Shown piece by piece: positions 1 to 10,300 of a stretch of 64,000 bases of DNA. Every line of letters begins with the position of its first letter. Position 1 is the first letter of the stretch. Source of the DNA: Scytonematopsis contorta HA4267-MV1 (GTDB lineage Bacteria > Cyanobacteriota > Cyanobacteriia > Cyanobacteriales > Nostocaceae); contig JAHHIC010000056.1 in assembly GCA_019359035.1 (NCBI GenBank), positions 62,001 to 126,000 of the forward strand, written 5' to 3'. The translations under genes were made by a program, and so were the position numbers. Below the pieces are notes generated by a model. It was not told where the DNA came from, searched no databases, and worked only from the letters and a program-made list of their open reading frames with translations.

Positions 1-566
1 AGTAAGACAAACAAACTATAAGCAGTAAAGTTCATTCGTTCGGCGATCGCACCAGAAATTAAAGCTGGGGTGATAATCGCGAACATGGCTTGATAAATCA
101 TGAATGCCTGATGAGGAATGGTCGGAGCATAGGATGTCATGTCAGCATAGTTTGGGTTTGCAGCTTTTAAAGCATCCTCATAAGGCATATGAGGCAAATA
201 TCCTTGAATTTCTAACCCCACATTGCCAAACAACCAATTCAACCCACCAATAATGTTGTTACCTGGTGCAAAGGCAAGACTATAACCCCACAAAATCCAG
301 GTAACACCAACTATCCCCATCAATACAAAACTCATCATCAGCGTGTTGAGGATGTTGCGGGAACGGACGAATCCCCCATAGAAAAACGCCAATCCAGGTG
401 TCATCAACAACACGAGCGCAGAGGAAATCAACATAAACGCTGTATCCCCAGTATCGGGTGTCGCGGGTTTAGTTGCGTCCGCTGCTTGAGCAAAGGCATC
501 CCCCATTACGGGAGCGCAAAGAAACAGTAGGGCAATTGCCCCTATCGTTACAACTTTCTTTACCAC
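1..566 (-). CDS. amt: Ammonium transporter (Amt/AmtB), partial at window start
   Basis: This is the N-terminal part (about 188 residues) of an Amt/MEP/Rh ammonium channel of the inner membrane; the rest lies beyond the window start. I read it directly from the complement. A signal-like hydrophobic segment ends near AFAQA and is followed by the first transmembrane helix with the family motif TPGLAFFYGGFVR. Further on come ILWGYSLAFAPG and, near the cut end, MFAIITPALISGAIAER, all typical of Amt. The GTG start at 564-566 is chosen because AGGAAG lies nine bases upstream on the coding strand; an in-frame TTG further upstream is less likely. Amt genes are usually nitrogen-regulated, but I found no clean GTA-N8-TAC NtcA site upstream. 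Confidence 0.93.
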   Translation of the reverse strand, partial: MVKKVVTIGAIALLFLCAPVMGDAFAQAADATKPATPDTGDTAFMLISSALVLLMTPGLAFFYGGFVRSRNILNTLMMSFVLMGIVGVTWILWGYSLAFAPGNNIIGGLNWLFGNVGLEIQGYLPHMPYEDALKAANPNYADMTSYAPTIPHQAFMIYQAMFAIITPALISGAIAERMNFTAYSLFVL

Positions 567-1264
567 TTTTTCGTTCTTCCTGTGTTCCAACAACTTCACG
601 CTATTTAAATTAATGTGGGCTATTTCACTGAAAATAGCAGTATCAAATAGAACATTAATTTATGCTTATGGTATCCTTAATAAAAATATAATACCTGTGG
701 TAAATGCCAATTATGAAATAAATATGTAACTATATAGTTTTTTACATTTTTACTTCATTTTCTGTAAACAAAACAACAAATGCTTTTTGAGCAGCGGCTC
801 AAATAGCTGTTTTACGTACTTCTAATATTTATCTAAATTAGATAAATCACGTTAAAGCACCAAGATAAATAATAATTATTAAGTACTTTTACTTATAGTA
901 AGGAGATACTTTAATAACAATGATTAGGAAGTTAATGTATCAATTGTAGATACATCAGTCAATTATGAGTATGAAATAAGTTCATTATTTCTATGCGATT
1001 TTTGCATAAATATTTTTGATATTATTAGGGGACAACAAAAATAACATATTTACTAGTTGATAGCTACGTAATTGCCAAGAATATATAGTATTAATAAAAA
1101 CTAAGAGCTATAGTTTAAAGAAGACTTCGGTAATTCTTTGGTATTATCTATCTCAAATACAGCTTTTAATAAAAAATTTGATAAATCTCCTGTTAGTGAA
1201 GAGAAAGAAGTGGGATTAATAATAAACATAACAAGCAATTACCTTGCCAACTCAAAGCCAACTT
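567..1264. other. Intergenic region upstream of amt
   Basis: Very AT-rich stretch of about 700 bases between the divergent amt and LURP-one-like genes. It should hold both promoters. An open frame of 64 codons at 1138-1332 overlaps the next gene and has no recognisable motif, so I treat it as chance. No repeat family of the window is present here and no convincing NtcA palindrome was found by eye. Confidence 0.5.
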
Positions 1265-1849
1265 ATGCAATATCCCTTAGAACTTACTTTCAAATTATGG
1301 GCATTAGCACCGCAAATCTCAGTCGTAGATAAACAGGGTAGCCTAGTATTCTACGTCAAACAGAAATTGTTCAAACTCAAAGAAGCAATTACAGTCTTTG
1401 CAGACGCAGAAAGAACTCGTACCCTTTACAATATCAAAGCAGATAGAATAATTGACTTTTCAGCCCGTTATGACTTTACCGACGAAAATGGTAATTATAT
1501 TGGCTCAGTCAAGCGACGAGGATTAAAATCACTTTGGCGAGCGCGTTATGATATTTTTGATGGGGATATCACAACCCTAAATATTCAAGAGAAAAACCCT
1601 TGGATAAAAGTTGCTGATGCTTTTTTGGCAGAAATTCCTATAGTTAATTTCTTTACAGGCTATATATTCAACCCAGCATATTTTGTTCTTCGTGCTGACG
1701 GTACAGTTATAATGCGTTTAGAAAAAGTTCCTAGTTTTTTATCCAGAAAGTTTACAGTAAAAGCCCTAGACCAACTTAGTGAACGAGAAGAACAGCAGGT
1801 GCTAATGAGCTTAATAATGATGGTACTTTTAGAAAGAGAGCGAGGGTAA
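1265..1849 (+). CDS. LURP-one-related / YxjI-like protein
   Basis: About 194 residues. The pattern of beta-strand pairs fits the LOR (LURP-one-related, YxjI, tubby-like) fold: VVDKQGSLVFYVKQKLFK, then YNIKADRIIDFSARYDFTD, then IGSVKRRGLKSLWRARYDIF, then a hydrophobic helix-like segment near FLAEIPIVNFFTGYIF and a C-terminal helix. Bacterial members have no established function. The frame is open from a TTG at 1244, but the first ATG is at 1265; neither has a strong ribosome binding site. It stands alone, convergent with the amidase gene, with a 28-base palindrome between them that may terminate both. Confidence 0.6.
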   Translation: MQYPLELTFKLWALAPQISVVDKQGSLVFYVKQKLFKLKEAITVFADAERTRTLYNIKADRIIDFSARYDFTDENGNYIGSVKRRGLKSLWRARYDIFDGDITTLNIQEKNPWIKVADAFLAEIPIVNFFTGYIFNPAYFVLRADGTVIMRLEKVPSFLSRKFTVKALDQLSEREEQQVLMSLIMMVLLERERG

Positions 1850-1855
1850 ACAATT

Positions 1856-1956
1856 AGTAATTCGCAATTAGCAATAAGCCGAGGTGGCACGCTATTCCCT
1901 AAAAGGGAACACTCCGTGTTCGCGTAGCGTCCGCTTCGGATACGCGAACGCAATTA
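1856..1956. repeat. Extragenic repeat with GCGTAGC/GCGAACGC inverted segments
   Basis: Contains short inverted segments (CCCTAAAAGGG; TTCGCGTAGCG paired with CGGATACGCGAA) flanked by AATTCGCAATT-type sequence. Related remnants occur at 54058-54100 and 56335-56450. It looks like a dispersed non-coding repeat family; no open frame of note. Confidence 0.6.
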
Positions 1957-1976
1957 CATTTTGTGTATTCGGATAT

Positions 1977-2004
1977 GTAGAGACCTAATTAATTCGGTCT
2001 CTAC
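1977..2004. repeat. 28-base palindromic repeat, copy 1
   Basis: GTAGAGAC and GTCTCTAC flank a 12-base near-palindromic centre (CTAATTAATTCG). It lies between convergent genes and could serve as a bidirectional terminator, but no U-tract follows. Ten relatives occur in the window. Confidence 0.85.
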
Positions 2005-2018
2005 ATATTTCTAATTAA

Positions 2019-2960
2019 TTAGCCAATTAAAATTTGCCAGCTTCTAGAACCGATAATTCCATCGACAAGTAAACCGTTTTGTCGTTGGAATCTTCTGACT
2101 GCGACTTCGGTTTGTGGTCCATAAACGCCATCAACTTCAGCTCCCATGCGATGTTGTATGTATCTCACAATCGGTCCACCAGCATGATTGGGTCGGATGA
2201 CTCGTTTAGCCAAAATCATATTGATTGCATTCCAGGTGGTATTGCCAGCAACACTAGTTACCTGAAGACCCATAATTTTTTGAAATCTTTCAGTTGCGAA
2301 GATTGTTTCTGGGTCAAGTTTCCCATCTTCTTGCAATGGCTTACCATTTTTATCGGCCATTTTCAGACGATTTAAGGCTGTCTGTAGTCTGAGGGTAGAC
2401 ATATCAACATTATCTTCTTCATCTGGTAAAGGCTTGACTTCTTCAGTTGGTAATTTACCTGTCAAACCTTTGACAATAGCATTTGCCATCTTTTCGGAGT
2501 CAAATAAATCCATGTCCTTACGCGAATCACAGAAACAGCACTCGACCAAAATAGCTGTCATATCTGCATTCCGCAATACAAATAGATGAGAACCTCTCTT
2601 GACCCCACGATTAAAAAATCCTAGTTTAACAATCTCATCCAAAACTGTTTTGGCAATCTTCCTGGAATTTTCACTAATCGCGAAGATTTCTGTACCATTC
2701 GCTTGTCCATTAAAAGCGTTAAAATGAAGTGAAACATAGACATCAACATCAGCGCTCTTTGCCCGATTTACTCTTCGAGAAAGAGAATCGCGCACTGTAT
2801 CAGCTTTGCTGGGTTTGCATTCTATGACTTCATTGCCTAAAGCTTTTAACTTGGTAATAACTCTATTGCCTACATCTACAGTCAAGTTATCCTCAAATTT
2901 TAGACCTCTAGCACCTGTATCCGGAGGACAATTATGCCCGATATCGATTCCATATCTCAT
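2019..2960 (-). CDS. N-acetylmuramoyl-L-alanine amidase with two peptidoglycan-binding domains
   Basis: 313 residues. Residues 1-175 form an Amidase_3 domain that cleaves the amide between MurNAc and the stem peptide. Zinc ligands are readable as H9 (GHN), E23 and H79 (SLHFNAF), with the catalytic glutamate at E140 (LVECCF). Residues about 190-250 and 258-312 are two PG_binding_1 domains (DGKLDPETIFATERFQ; DGVYGPQTEVAVRRFQ). No signal peptide is visible from the ATG, so export would need another route such as lysis or non-classical secretion. The gene is divergent from the GDSL hydrolase gene; about 275 bases between them hold both promoters. Confidence 0.92.
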   Translation of the reverse strand: MRYGIDIGHNCPPDTGARGLKFEDNLTVDVGNRVITKLKALGNEVIECKPSKADTVRDSLSRRVNRAKSADVDVYVSLHFNAFNGQANGTEIFAISENSRKIAKTVLDEIVKLGFFNRGVKRGSHLFVLRNADMTAILVECCFCDSRKDMDLFDSEKMANAIVKGLTGKLPTEEVKPLPDEEDNVDMSTLRLQTALNRLKMADKNGKPLQEDGKLDPETIFATERFQKIMGLQVTSVAGNTTWNAINMILAKRVIRPNHAGGPIVRYIQHRMGAEVDGVYGPQTEVAVRRFQRQNGLLVDGIIGSRSWQILIG

Positions 2961-3235
2961 AGGGTTTGCCTTTACTTAACTGTAGTTCCTTCAATTAGAA
3001 AATATTCGAGAATAGTTGAAAATGGTTGTCAAAAAATAAAAACAATCTGAGATTTTGCGGTTGTATTTGCAAAAATCATGTAACCATTGTAACTACCAGT
3101 CAAGGTTATGGGTGACCTATAACTTTTTGTTATTTATCAAAATTTTGGGTGTATCAAGGTCAAATTACGTAAACTATCCATTCTCTGGTGAAATATTGAG
3201 TGGTGAAACATAGCAATTAATATAAGGACGTACTT

Positions 3236-4846
3236 ATGGCAAATATACCTGATAAGCTACGTGACCCAAAGACACCTCCAGATGTGGAGATTACTTTACA
3301 GGCACGAAAACCCATTATAGACCCTACTTTAGGAATTCCGGTAAATATCCGTAAAAATACTGTTCCAATTCATAGATTAGTTACAATCGGCGATTCAATT
3401 ACGCAAGGTTATCAAAGTGGGGCAATTTTTAATACAAAATTATCATATCCAGCGATTATAGCTAGGGAAATGGGTTGGAAAGAAATGCGCTATCCTAATT
3501 ACGATAGCCCAAACAACGGTTTTCCCCTAAATTTAGAAAGTCTAGCGAATAGTTTGTTTAAACAATTTGGGGAGAACATAAATTTTTTGGAATCAGTGCC
3601 AGCATTACTATTTTTACGTAACTTTCTGGACACAACTGAGGACTATTGGGAACGTGGTAAAGGTTCGCTTTTGCCTATTCAAAAAGAAATAAATCACAAT
3701 TTAGCGGTTTACGGATGGGATTTGCGAAATACCATATCGCGTAATGCTGATATTTGTATCGACATTATCAAAAAGAATCCACCAAAGGATGATTTTATGA
3801 AACAAGTTGTCGAATATCATAATGAACGTGCTGCGATAGTGGTTTTAAATTCCGCACGAGACCAAAATTTTAAAGCTTTATCACCATTACAAGCTGCTGC
3901 TGCACTTTCAATGCAAGGGACATCTGAGACCGAGGGAATTGAAACACTAATTGCTCTAATTGGTGCTAACAATGCCTTGGGTTCAATTTTAACATTTAAT
4001 GTTTCATGGACTGACGAAGGCTATGATGACATGAATGTTAACGATAAATATACCGTTTGGCGTCCAATTGATTTTAAAGCCGAGTTAGATAAATTAATTG
4101 CTGACATCAAAAAAATTCGCGCACGTCATGTAATACTGGGTACTGTGCCTCATGTTAGTATTGTGCCTTTTGCTCGTGGAGTAGGTCGTAAAGTAAGAGA
4201 GGGTTCGCGATATTTTCCTTATTACACTTTACCTTGGATAAAAGAAGAACAATTTGACCCCGAAAAACATCCACATTTAACAGAAAATGAAGTGCGAGCT
4301 ATTGACTGCGCTATTGACCAATATAATGATTATATTGCGGATGCTGTACGTCAAGCTAGACTTGAGGGTAAAGATTGGTATTTATTTGAATGTTGTGGTT
4401 TGTTAGATAGGTTAGCATCGAAACGCTATTTACAAGACCCAATAGCTAAACCTGATTGGTGGGATGAAGTAGGAGGAGAATACAAATTACCTCCAGAGTT
4501 AGAAAATCTTACACCAAAAATAACCTCTGACTTTTTTGTATCAGGTCCAGGGGGTCGGACTAAAGGTGGTTTATTTTCTTTAGATGGGATTCATCCAACA
4601 ACCATAGCCTATGGAATTATGGCACAGGAAATAATTAAAATTATGCAATTAGCAGGGGTTAAGTTCTTTGAGAGTAATGGTAGAACCCAGCGAAATGGGG
4701 AAGTAAAGGTTGATTTTCAGCGTTTGATTGCGGAAGATACATTAATTTCTAATCCACCACGCAATCTCTATAATGTTTTCGAGATTGTTAGTCAAATCGA
4801 CAACAATTTTAATGTCTTGAGTAATTTATTAAGGAGTAATTATTAA
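3236..4846 (+). CDS. SGNH/GDSL-family hydrolase
   Basis: 536 residues. The nucleophile block is IGDSITQGYQSG (serine at residue 53), and a C-terminal SLDGIHPT supplies the Asp-x-x-His pair. An oxyanion Asn is plausible in LIGANNALG. It is therefore a serine esterase, lipase or acyl-hydrolase; the substrate cannot be told. It is long for the family because of an inserted region after the nucleophile block. No signal peptide is seen. An AAGGAC-like site precedes the ATG. The CCCCACT array follows its 3' end, where it meets the convergent lipoprotein gene. Confidence 0.85.
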   Translation: MANIPDKLRDPKTPPDVEITLQARKPIIDPTLGIPVNIRKNTVPIHRLVTIGDSITQGYQSGAIFNTKLSYPAIIAREMGWKEMRYPNYDSPNNGFPLNLESLANSLFKQFGENINFLESVPALLFLRNFLDTTEDYWERGKGSLLPIQKEINHNLAVYGWDLRNTISRNADICIDIIKKNPPKDDFMKQVVEYHNERAAIVVLNSARDQNFKALSPLQAAAALSMQGTSETEGIETLIALIGANNALGSILTFNVSWTDEGYDDMNVNDKYTVWRPIDFKAELDKLIADIKKIRARHVILGTVPHVSIVPFARGVGRKVREGSRYFPYYTLPWIKEEQFDPEKHPHLTENEVRAIDCAIDQYNDYIADAVRQARLEGKDWYLFECCGLLDRLASKRYLQDPIAKPDWWDEVGGEYKLPPELENLTPKITSDFFVSGPGGRTKGGLFSLDGIHPTTIAYGIMAQEIIKIMQLAGVKFFESNGRTQRNGEVKVDFQRLIAEDTLISNPPRNLYNVFEIVSQIDNNFNVLSNLLRSNY

Positions 4847-4850
4847 TTAG

Positions 4851-4982
4851 GGAGTAGGGAGTGGGGGGATTAGGGAGATGAAGGAGATGAGGAAGCAATT
4901 CGCAATTCGCAGTTATCAATTCCCAGTTCCCAATTCCCAAATTCCCCACTCCCCACTCCCCACTCCCCACTCCCCACTCCCC
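4851..4982. repeat. STRR heptamer array (CCCCACT)n with opposite-strand counterpart
   Basis: Five consecutive CCCCACT units occupy 4944-4978, followed by CCCC. Upstream, at 4851-4878, the complementary type (GGGAGTA, GGGAGTG) occurs, so the two arms could pair into a hairpin between two convergent genes. CCCCACT-like heptamers are known as STRR repeats of heterocystous cyanobacteria. Confidence 0.85.
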
Positions 4983-4987
4983 AAAAT

Positions 4988-5506
4988 TCAATTGCCAAAA
5001 TTTCTATTTCCTTTATATCCAGATAAGTCAGCGAGTTTCTTCAATGACATCATTCCTGGATATTGCTTACCTTTTATTTCCCAAGTGGGGAAGCCTTGAA
5101 TTTTGGCTTTTTTGCAAACCTCCGTTTGGGGGTTTTGTCCTTTGGGGTCGCACTCAATATAGTTAATTTGACTTATTGCAGCTTTTCCAAATAAGTCTTT
5201 TTGCTTTTGGCAATAAGGACACCAGTAAGCTCCGTAAAACTTAGCACCTATTTTTTTTAAATGTTTAGCTAATTCAACCTTTGCTGCATCTGTGGGAGAA
5301 AGCTTGTTTTCTAATGTATTTCCTGTCGGACTTGCTGCTGGGTTTTGTGTTGGACTTGGTGTTGTTGACTCAGGTGGGATTGAATCAGGTGTTGTTGATT
5401 CAGGTAGGGTTTGGGCTTGTAGTTGATTTACGGACTGACACCCAGTTCCTATTGTTGCCAGAGCAATACTCAATAATACTGGTAGGGCGACTTTTAAAGA
5501 GGGCAT
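4988..5506 (-). CDS. Thioredoxin-fold lipoprotein, VKOR-associated type
   Basis: 172 residues. A hydrophobic N-terminus ends in IGTGC, a plausible lipobox (Cys near residue 23), so the protein is probably anchored on the outer face of the plasma membrane. A Ser/Thr/Pro-rich linker follows, then a thioredoxin-like domain with the redox motif WCPYC. It resembles the thioredoxin domain fused to the C-terminus of cyanobacterial VKOR proteins (INYIECDP, a PQ-x-x-x-C segment, FPTWEI, SGY). I infer a role in periplasmic disulfide chemistry with an unlinked VKOR/DsbB partner; none is seen in this window. Confidence 0.8.
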   Translation of the reverse strand: MPSLKVALPVLLSIALATIGTGCQSVNQLQAQTLPESTTPDSIPPESTTPSPTQNPAASPTGNTLENKLSPTDAAKVELAKHLKKIGAKFYGAYWCPYCQKQKDLFGKAAISQINYIECDPKGQNPQTEVCKKAKIQGFPTWEIKGKQYPGMMSLKKLADLSGYKGNRNFGN

Positions 5507-5929
5507 TTATGATACTTGGCTAGGTAATGTGATAGAGTTCCTACATTATCATTTCATTTATATTTTTGCCATTGTAGCCAAACACCTCCGTTTTGGAAAT
5601 TTACTGCTTTTAGAGACTGATTAAAGGTTACAAAGCTACCACCCACCCGAAAATACGAAATTTTGGGGTCTTAAGAAATTGGAATACGTTATTTTTTTAA
5701 TGGGAAATTTTTATCAAGTAAATGTAAGCCAATATCATCAATTATATATAACCAAAAGATGAAAAAACTAAGCCCAAAGAAACAGGCAATACCAATAAAC
5801 AAAAGTTATCATACCTGGGGTGATACTCTTTTTCAGTTTACCTAACCCAACTGTGTAGGCACTTATTTTTAAGCTTTGAATTTTGACTTAAAAACTTTCT
5901 TCAACTCCTCACTTCTAGCTTTTATACAG
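5507..5929. other. Intergenic region before the RND operon
   Basis: About 420 AT-rich bases between the divergent lipoprotein and RND adaptor genes. No open frame, repeat of the window's families or clear operator was seen. It must contain the promoter for the efflux genes. Confidence 0.4.
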
Positions 5930-7264
5930 ATGAATGTACCAGAAACCCAAACTCCTGTCATAGACAAACCCAACCAACAGCAACCCTTACAAAAACGCCG
6001 TCGAAGGTGGTTGTGGGTGCTGTTATCCTTATTACTACTAGGTGGCTCAATCGGAATTTGGCGACTAGTTGTATCGAAAAACGAGCAACCGCAACCTGCC
6101 ACAGCCCAGACGCCACCCGCACGTCCGGTAGAAACATTAGCTCTAACTTCTGGTAATGGTGTAAAACGAGTCAGTCTGCTAGGACAAGTAGAAGCCAGCC
6201 AAAGAGCAACTATTCGCAGCCGGACAGCAGGTGTAGTGGAACAGGTCTTAGTGCAAGCAGGCTCGAACGTTCGTCAAGGTCAAACGATTGCTATTCTTGA
6301 TAATGCCGACCAAGGTTTAGCCTTAGCAGAAGCACAAGCCCGTCTGACACAGGAGCGCAGTAATTTGCTGCGTTTAGAAGTTGGAACTCGTAGCGAGGTC
6401 ATTGCCCAACGTCAATCGGAATTGCGTTCCACCCAAGCACGAGAACGGGAAGCTCAAGACAACCTGCGGCGCACTTCTAGTTTGACGAGAGAAGGAGCGC
6501 TATCCCAGAGGGTGTTGGTAGAAGCTAGAACTGCTGTAGATGCAGCACGTGGCGAACGTTTACGGGCCGCTGCTGCACTTGCTGAAGCTCAAGCTGGTCC
6601 AACCAAAGAAGAAATAGATGCCCAACGCGCCGTAGTCGCAGCAGCACAGTCCGCAGTCAATCAAGCAAGATTGGCCTTACAACGTGCCCGCGTCACTGCA
6701 CCATCCGATGGCGTAGTTGAATCGCGACTTGTCAGCGTCGGAGATTATGTACAAGCGAACGGTTCCATACTTACTATGGTAAATAGGCAAAATGTAGACG
6801 TGTTTTTAGAATTACCCGAAGAACTAAGTAGCCAAGTAACCCCTGGTTTACCTGTGACGCTAACAGCCCGTGCCTTACCCCAATGGCAAGGACGCGCCAC
6901 AGTTACAGGAGTAGTTCCTGCCGCTAACAGTAATTCTCGACGGCAAATGGTACGTGTACGTTTAAACAACTCACAAAGAAATTTATTACCGGGCATGGCA
7001 ATCCAAGGTCAATTAGAACTGCGTTCAAATCGTCCTAGCTTTGTTGTACCACGCGATGCGGCTATTCGTCGCGAAGATAAATGGTTGCTTTACACCGTGG
7101 ATGGCGGCAAAGCCAAGCAGCATGAAGTAGAATTAATTGCAGATATGGGTAAAGAAATGGCAGTTTACAACCAACAGTTGCGACCAGGACAACCCATCAT
7201 TGTTCGCGGTGGAGAAGGTTTATCCGATGGTGCAGCAGTGCAAGCAACACCTAGAAAGTTATGA
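5930..7264 (+). CDS. RND efflux periplasmic adaptor (membrane fusion protein)
   Basis: About 444 residues. A cytoplasmic N-terminal tail is followed by one membrane anchor (WLWVLLSLLLLGG). Then come a biotinyl-lipoyl-like half (GVVEQVLVQAGSNVRQGQTI), a long alpha-hairpin rich in Ala, Arg, Glu and Gln (roughly residues 130-240), the second lipoyl half (VTAPSDGVVESRLVSVGDYV) and beta-barrel regions. This is the HlyD/AcrA architecture that links an RND pump to an outer membrane channel. The frame is open from TTG at 5876; I chose ATG 5930 because it begins a normal MFP N-terminus. The pump gene follows 102 bases downstream; no TolC-type gene is nearby. Confidence 0.93.
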   Translation: MNVPETQTPVIDKPNQQQPLQKRRRRWLWVLLSLLLLGGSIGIWRLVVSKNEQPQPATAQTPPARPVETLALTSGNGVKRVSLLGQVEASQRATIRSRTAGVVEQVLVQAGSNVRQGQTIAILDNADQGLALAEAQARLTQERSNLLRLEVGTRSEVIAQRQSELRSTQAREREAQDNLRRTSSLTREGALSQRVLVEARTAVDAARGERLRAAAALAEAQAGPTKEEIDAQRAVVAAAQSAVNQARLALQRARVTAPSDGVVESRLVSVGDYVQANGSILTMVNRQNVDVFLELPEELSSQVTPGLPVTLTARALPQWQGRATVTGVVPAANSNSRRQMVRVRLNNSQRNLLPGMAIQGQLELRSNRPSFVVPRDAAIRREDKWLLYTVDGGKAKQHEVELIADMGKEMAVYNQQLRPGQPIIVRGGEGLSDGAAVQATPRKL

Positions 7265-7331
7265 GTAATACCCTTTCACTTAAACTTTGATACACGATAT
7301 AAGGTATCGCGAGTTTAAAAGCACCTCCATT

Positions 7332-7363
7332 CCCCACTCCCCACTCCCCACTCCCCACTCCCC
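7332..7363. repeat. STRR heptamer array just before the RND permease start
   Basis: Four CCCCACT units plus CCCC end four bases before the ATG at 7367. They occupy exactly the place where a Shine-Dalgarno sequence would be, and none is present. Confidence 0.9.
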
Positions 7364-7366
7364 AAT

Positions 7367-10300
7367 ATGAACTTAATTGAAACAGCCGTTCGCTGGCGAC
7401 ATGGCACTTTTGTATTATTTTGTCTGTTAGCTATATTTGGTGTAGTTGCCTTATTCCGCTTGCCTTTAGAACTACAACCAGGAGGTGACCGTCCAGAAAT
7501 TTCCATTACTACACCTTACATTGGTGCCGCTCCTTCGGAAGTAGAAGATTTGGTTACCCGTCCAATCGAAGAAGTATTGGAGGAAGTCGAAGGAGTGCAA
7601 GAGATTAGCAGCAACTCGCGAGCTGGTTTGAGCAGTATAAATATTGAGTTTGACTGGGGTACGGATGTAGATGCTCGTTTAGTAGACGTACTTAACCAGT
7701 TGCAACAAGTCGAGGAATTACCAGAAGAAGCAGGTGAATCTTCAGTGCGGGTTGCCAGTGGTGACAACTCCCCAATGATGTGGATTAACCTGCGACCGAA
7801 AAATGGTTCTAGTGCCAATGCGAACAGCTATCGCGATTTGGTAGAAGATATAATTGAACCGCGATTGCAACGAGTTGAAGGTGTAAGTCGCTTCCTAATA
7901 GCTGGGGGGCAAGAGCGAGAAGTTGAAGTACGGGTTGACCCGAAGGGGCTTTCCGACCGCAATCTTACTATTGGTAATGTAGTCGATGCCATACGTAATG
8001 CTAACCGCGATATTCGTGGCGGTCCTTTGGTATTAGGCAGACGCGAATATCGGGTACGGACTGTCAGCCGTTCTCAAGATATTGACCAATTAGAAGGAAT
8101 TGTCCTGCGTCGCGACTCAGGGGGAACTGTTTACTTACGGGATGTGGCAAAGATACAGATGGGGCGAAAATTCAAAGACAGTTTTTTCTTGATTAACGAG
8201 CAACCTTCAGTCGCAATTGGTGTGATTCGCCGGATTGGGGCAAATGTGCCGCAGGTGTCTCGAGGTGTCCGGCAAGCCTTAAAGGAGTTAGAAGCGCAGT
8301 TTGACCGCAACGGACAGGCTGTAACTTTTGGTTTTAATTACGATGAAAGTTCATACATCGACCAGTCGGTGCAATTGGTACAGGGTAATTTGATTAGTGG
8401 GGCTTTACTGGCAACGGCAGTGCTGCTGCTATTTTTGGGTTCGATGCGGTCAGTCGCGGTGGTAGCATTGACCATTCCCACAACACTTGTGACGGTGTTT
8501 ATTATCATGGCAGCCTTTGGCAGAAGCCTTAATATTATCAGTTTGGCAGGATTGGCTTTTGCAGTAGGGATGGTGGTAGATAACGCCATTGTGGTGCTGG
8601 AGAACGTTTTCACCCACATGCAACAGGGCAAAACACCGATGCAAGCCTCTATTGAAGGAACTCAAGAAGTTTGGGGGGCGATGCTGGGTTCAACTCTTAC
8701 GACTGTGGTTGTGTTTTTACCACTAGTGCTAGTAGAAGGAGAAGCAGGACAATTATTTACGGATATTGGTATCACTTTGGCTGGTTCTGTCTTACTGTCG
8801 CTGTTTGCTGCGTTAACATTGGTGCCAATGCTATGTGGGTTATTTCTCAAACAAGCTGAAGCGCAGCAAATGCTCCAAGGTGGCGACTACATTGGCGGTA
8901 ATTGGTTAGAACGACAGGTTGGACGTACCTCGGCAGCCTTTAGATTTTTTCAAGAAAGGCTGGAAAGAATGTTAGCGGCAAGTGCTGCTTGGTCAATAGG
9001 ACAAGGAAAGCGATTGCGTCGGTTGATAGTGCTGTCGATTCCAGTTGGGCTTTTAGTCGTCAGTATATTTTTACTACCGCCAGCCGACTACCTACCGGAA
9101 GGGAACCGTAACTTGGTACTGTGGCTGACAGAACCGTTTCCAGGTACAAGTGTAGAGGAGGGTTTAAAATTATCAGCCAATGCTAGAGCCTTTCTCAAAC
9201 AACAACCGGAAATAGAAAATACCTTCATGGTATATTTACCTCAATTTCGGGCAATTGGTGTAACTCTCAAACCAGAAAATGCAACGAGTACAGGTTTGGC
9301 AGAAATAGTCAACCGTCTGCGGGGTAAAAGCTCTACATATCCTGGCTACCGCTTTATGTTTCCCACTCGTCGCTCTATTTTTAATGACCCGGGTAAAGAG
9401 TTTGAGTTACAAATTGTTGGTCCTGACTTGAATCAAGTTGAGCAATTTGAGAAACAGATAACCCAAAAACTCAAAGCATTTCCAGGAGTAGCAAATGTAC
9501 GTTCTGATTTTGTCGCGGGTGCGCCAGAACTTCAAGTAATTCCCAACCGCGAGCGACTTGCGGAGGTGGGATTAAGTGAAACCGATTTGGGAACGATAGT
9601 AGAAGCTGCTTTAGGTGGACGCATTGCCTCGGATTTTATTGAGGGTAAAGAGGAGTTAGATGTGACGGTGAAATTGCAAAACGTTTTTGTGGAAACACCG
9701 GAACAGTTGCGCCAGTTGTCGCTTTATTCCAATTCCTCACAGTCTGCACCCCCGAACCAAGCATTTGACGGGACACAAACCACTACCATGCAAGCAAACA
9801 ACCAAGGGCGACAAGTACAGCTAGCCGATGTGGCAGAAGTGCGCGAGACAACAGGACCAGACGTAATTAACCACGTTGACTTAGAGCGTTCGACTACCCT
9901 GACAGTCAGCCTCACCCCAGAAGCTCCTTTGGGACAACTACTGGAACGAACTGAAAATGAAATTTTGCAACCTTTACAACAAAACTTGCCCCCGAATTTT
10001 CGCTTAGAACTAGCTGGTTCTGCTGACCGATTGACGGAAACTGTGACACAGTTAGCTACGGTGTTTATACTATCTTTGCTGATTACTTATTTGCTACTGA
10101 TTGCTTTGTATCGTTCATTTGTTTATCCCCTTGTGATTATGGCTACAGTACCAATGGGCATGAGCGGAGCGCTACTAAGTATCGTTGTTGCCAATATGAT
10201 TCCCGGTGTGAATGTGCCGATGGACATGATTACAGCCTTGGGTTTCGTTATTTTGACTGGAGTGGTGGTAAACAACGCCATTTTGCTTGTAGATAGAGCA

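Noticed and set aside
567-1264. NtcA site upstream of amt
   Set aside because: Only half matches to GTA-N8-TAC (for example GTATCAAATAGAAC) were seen, so not claimed.
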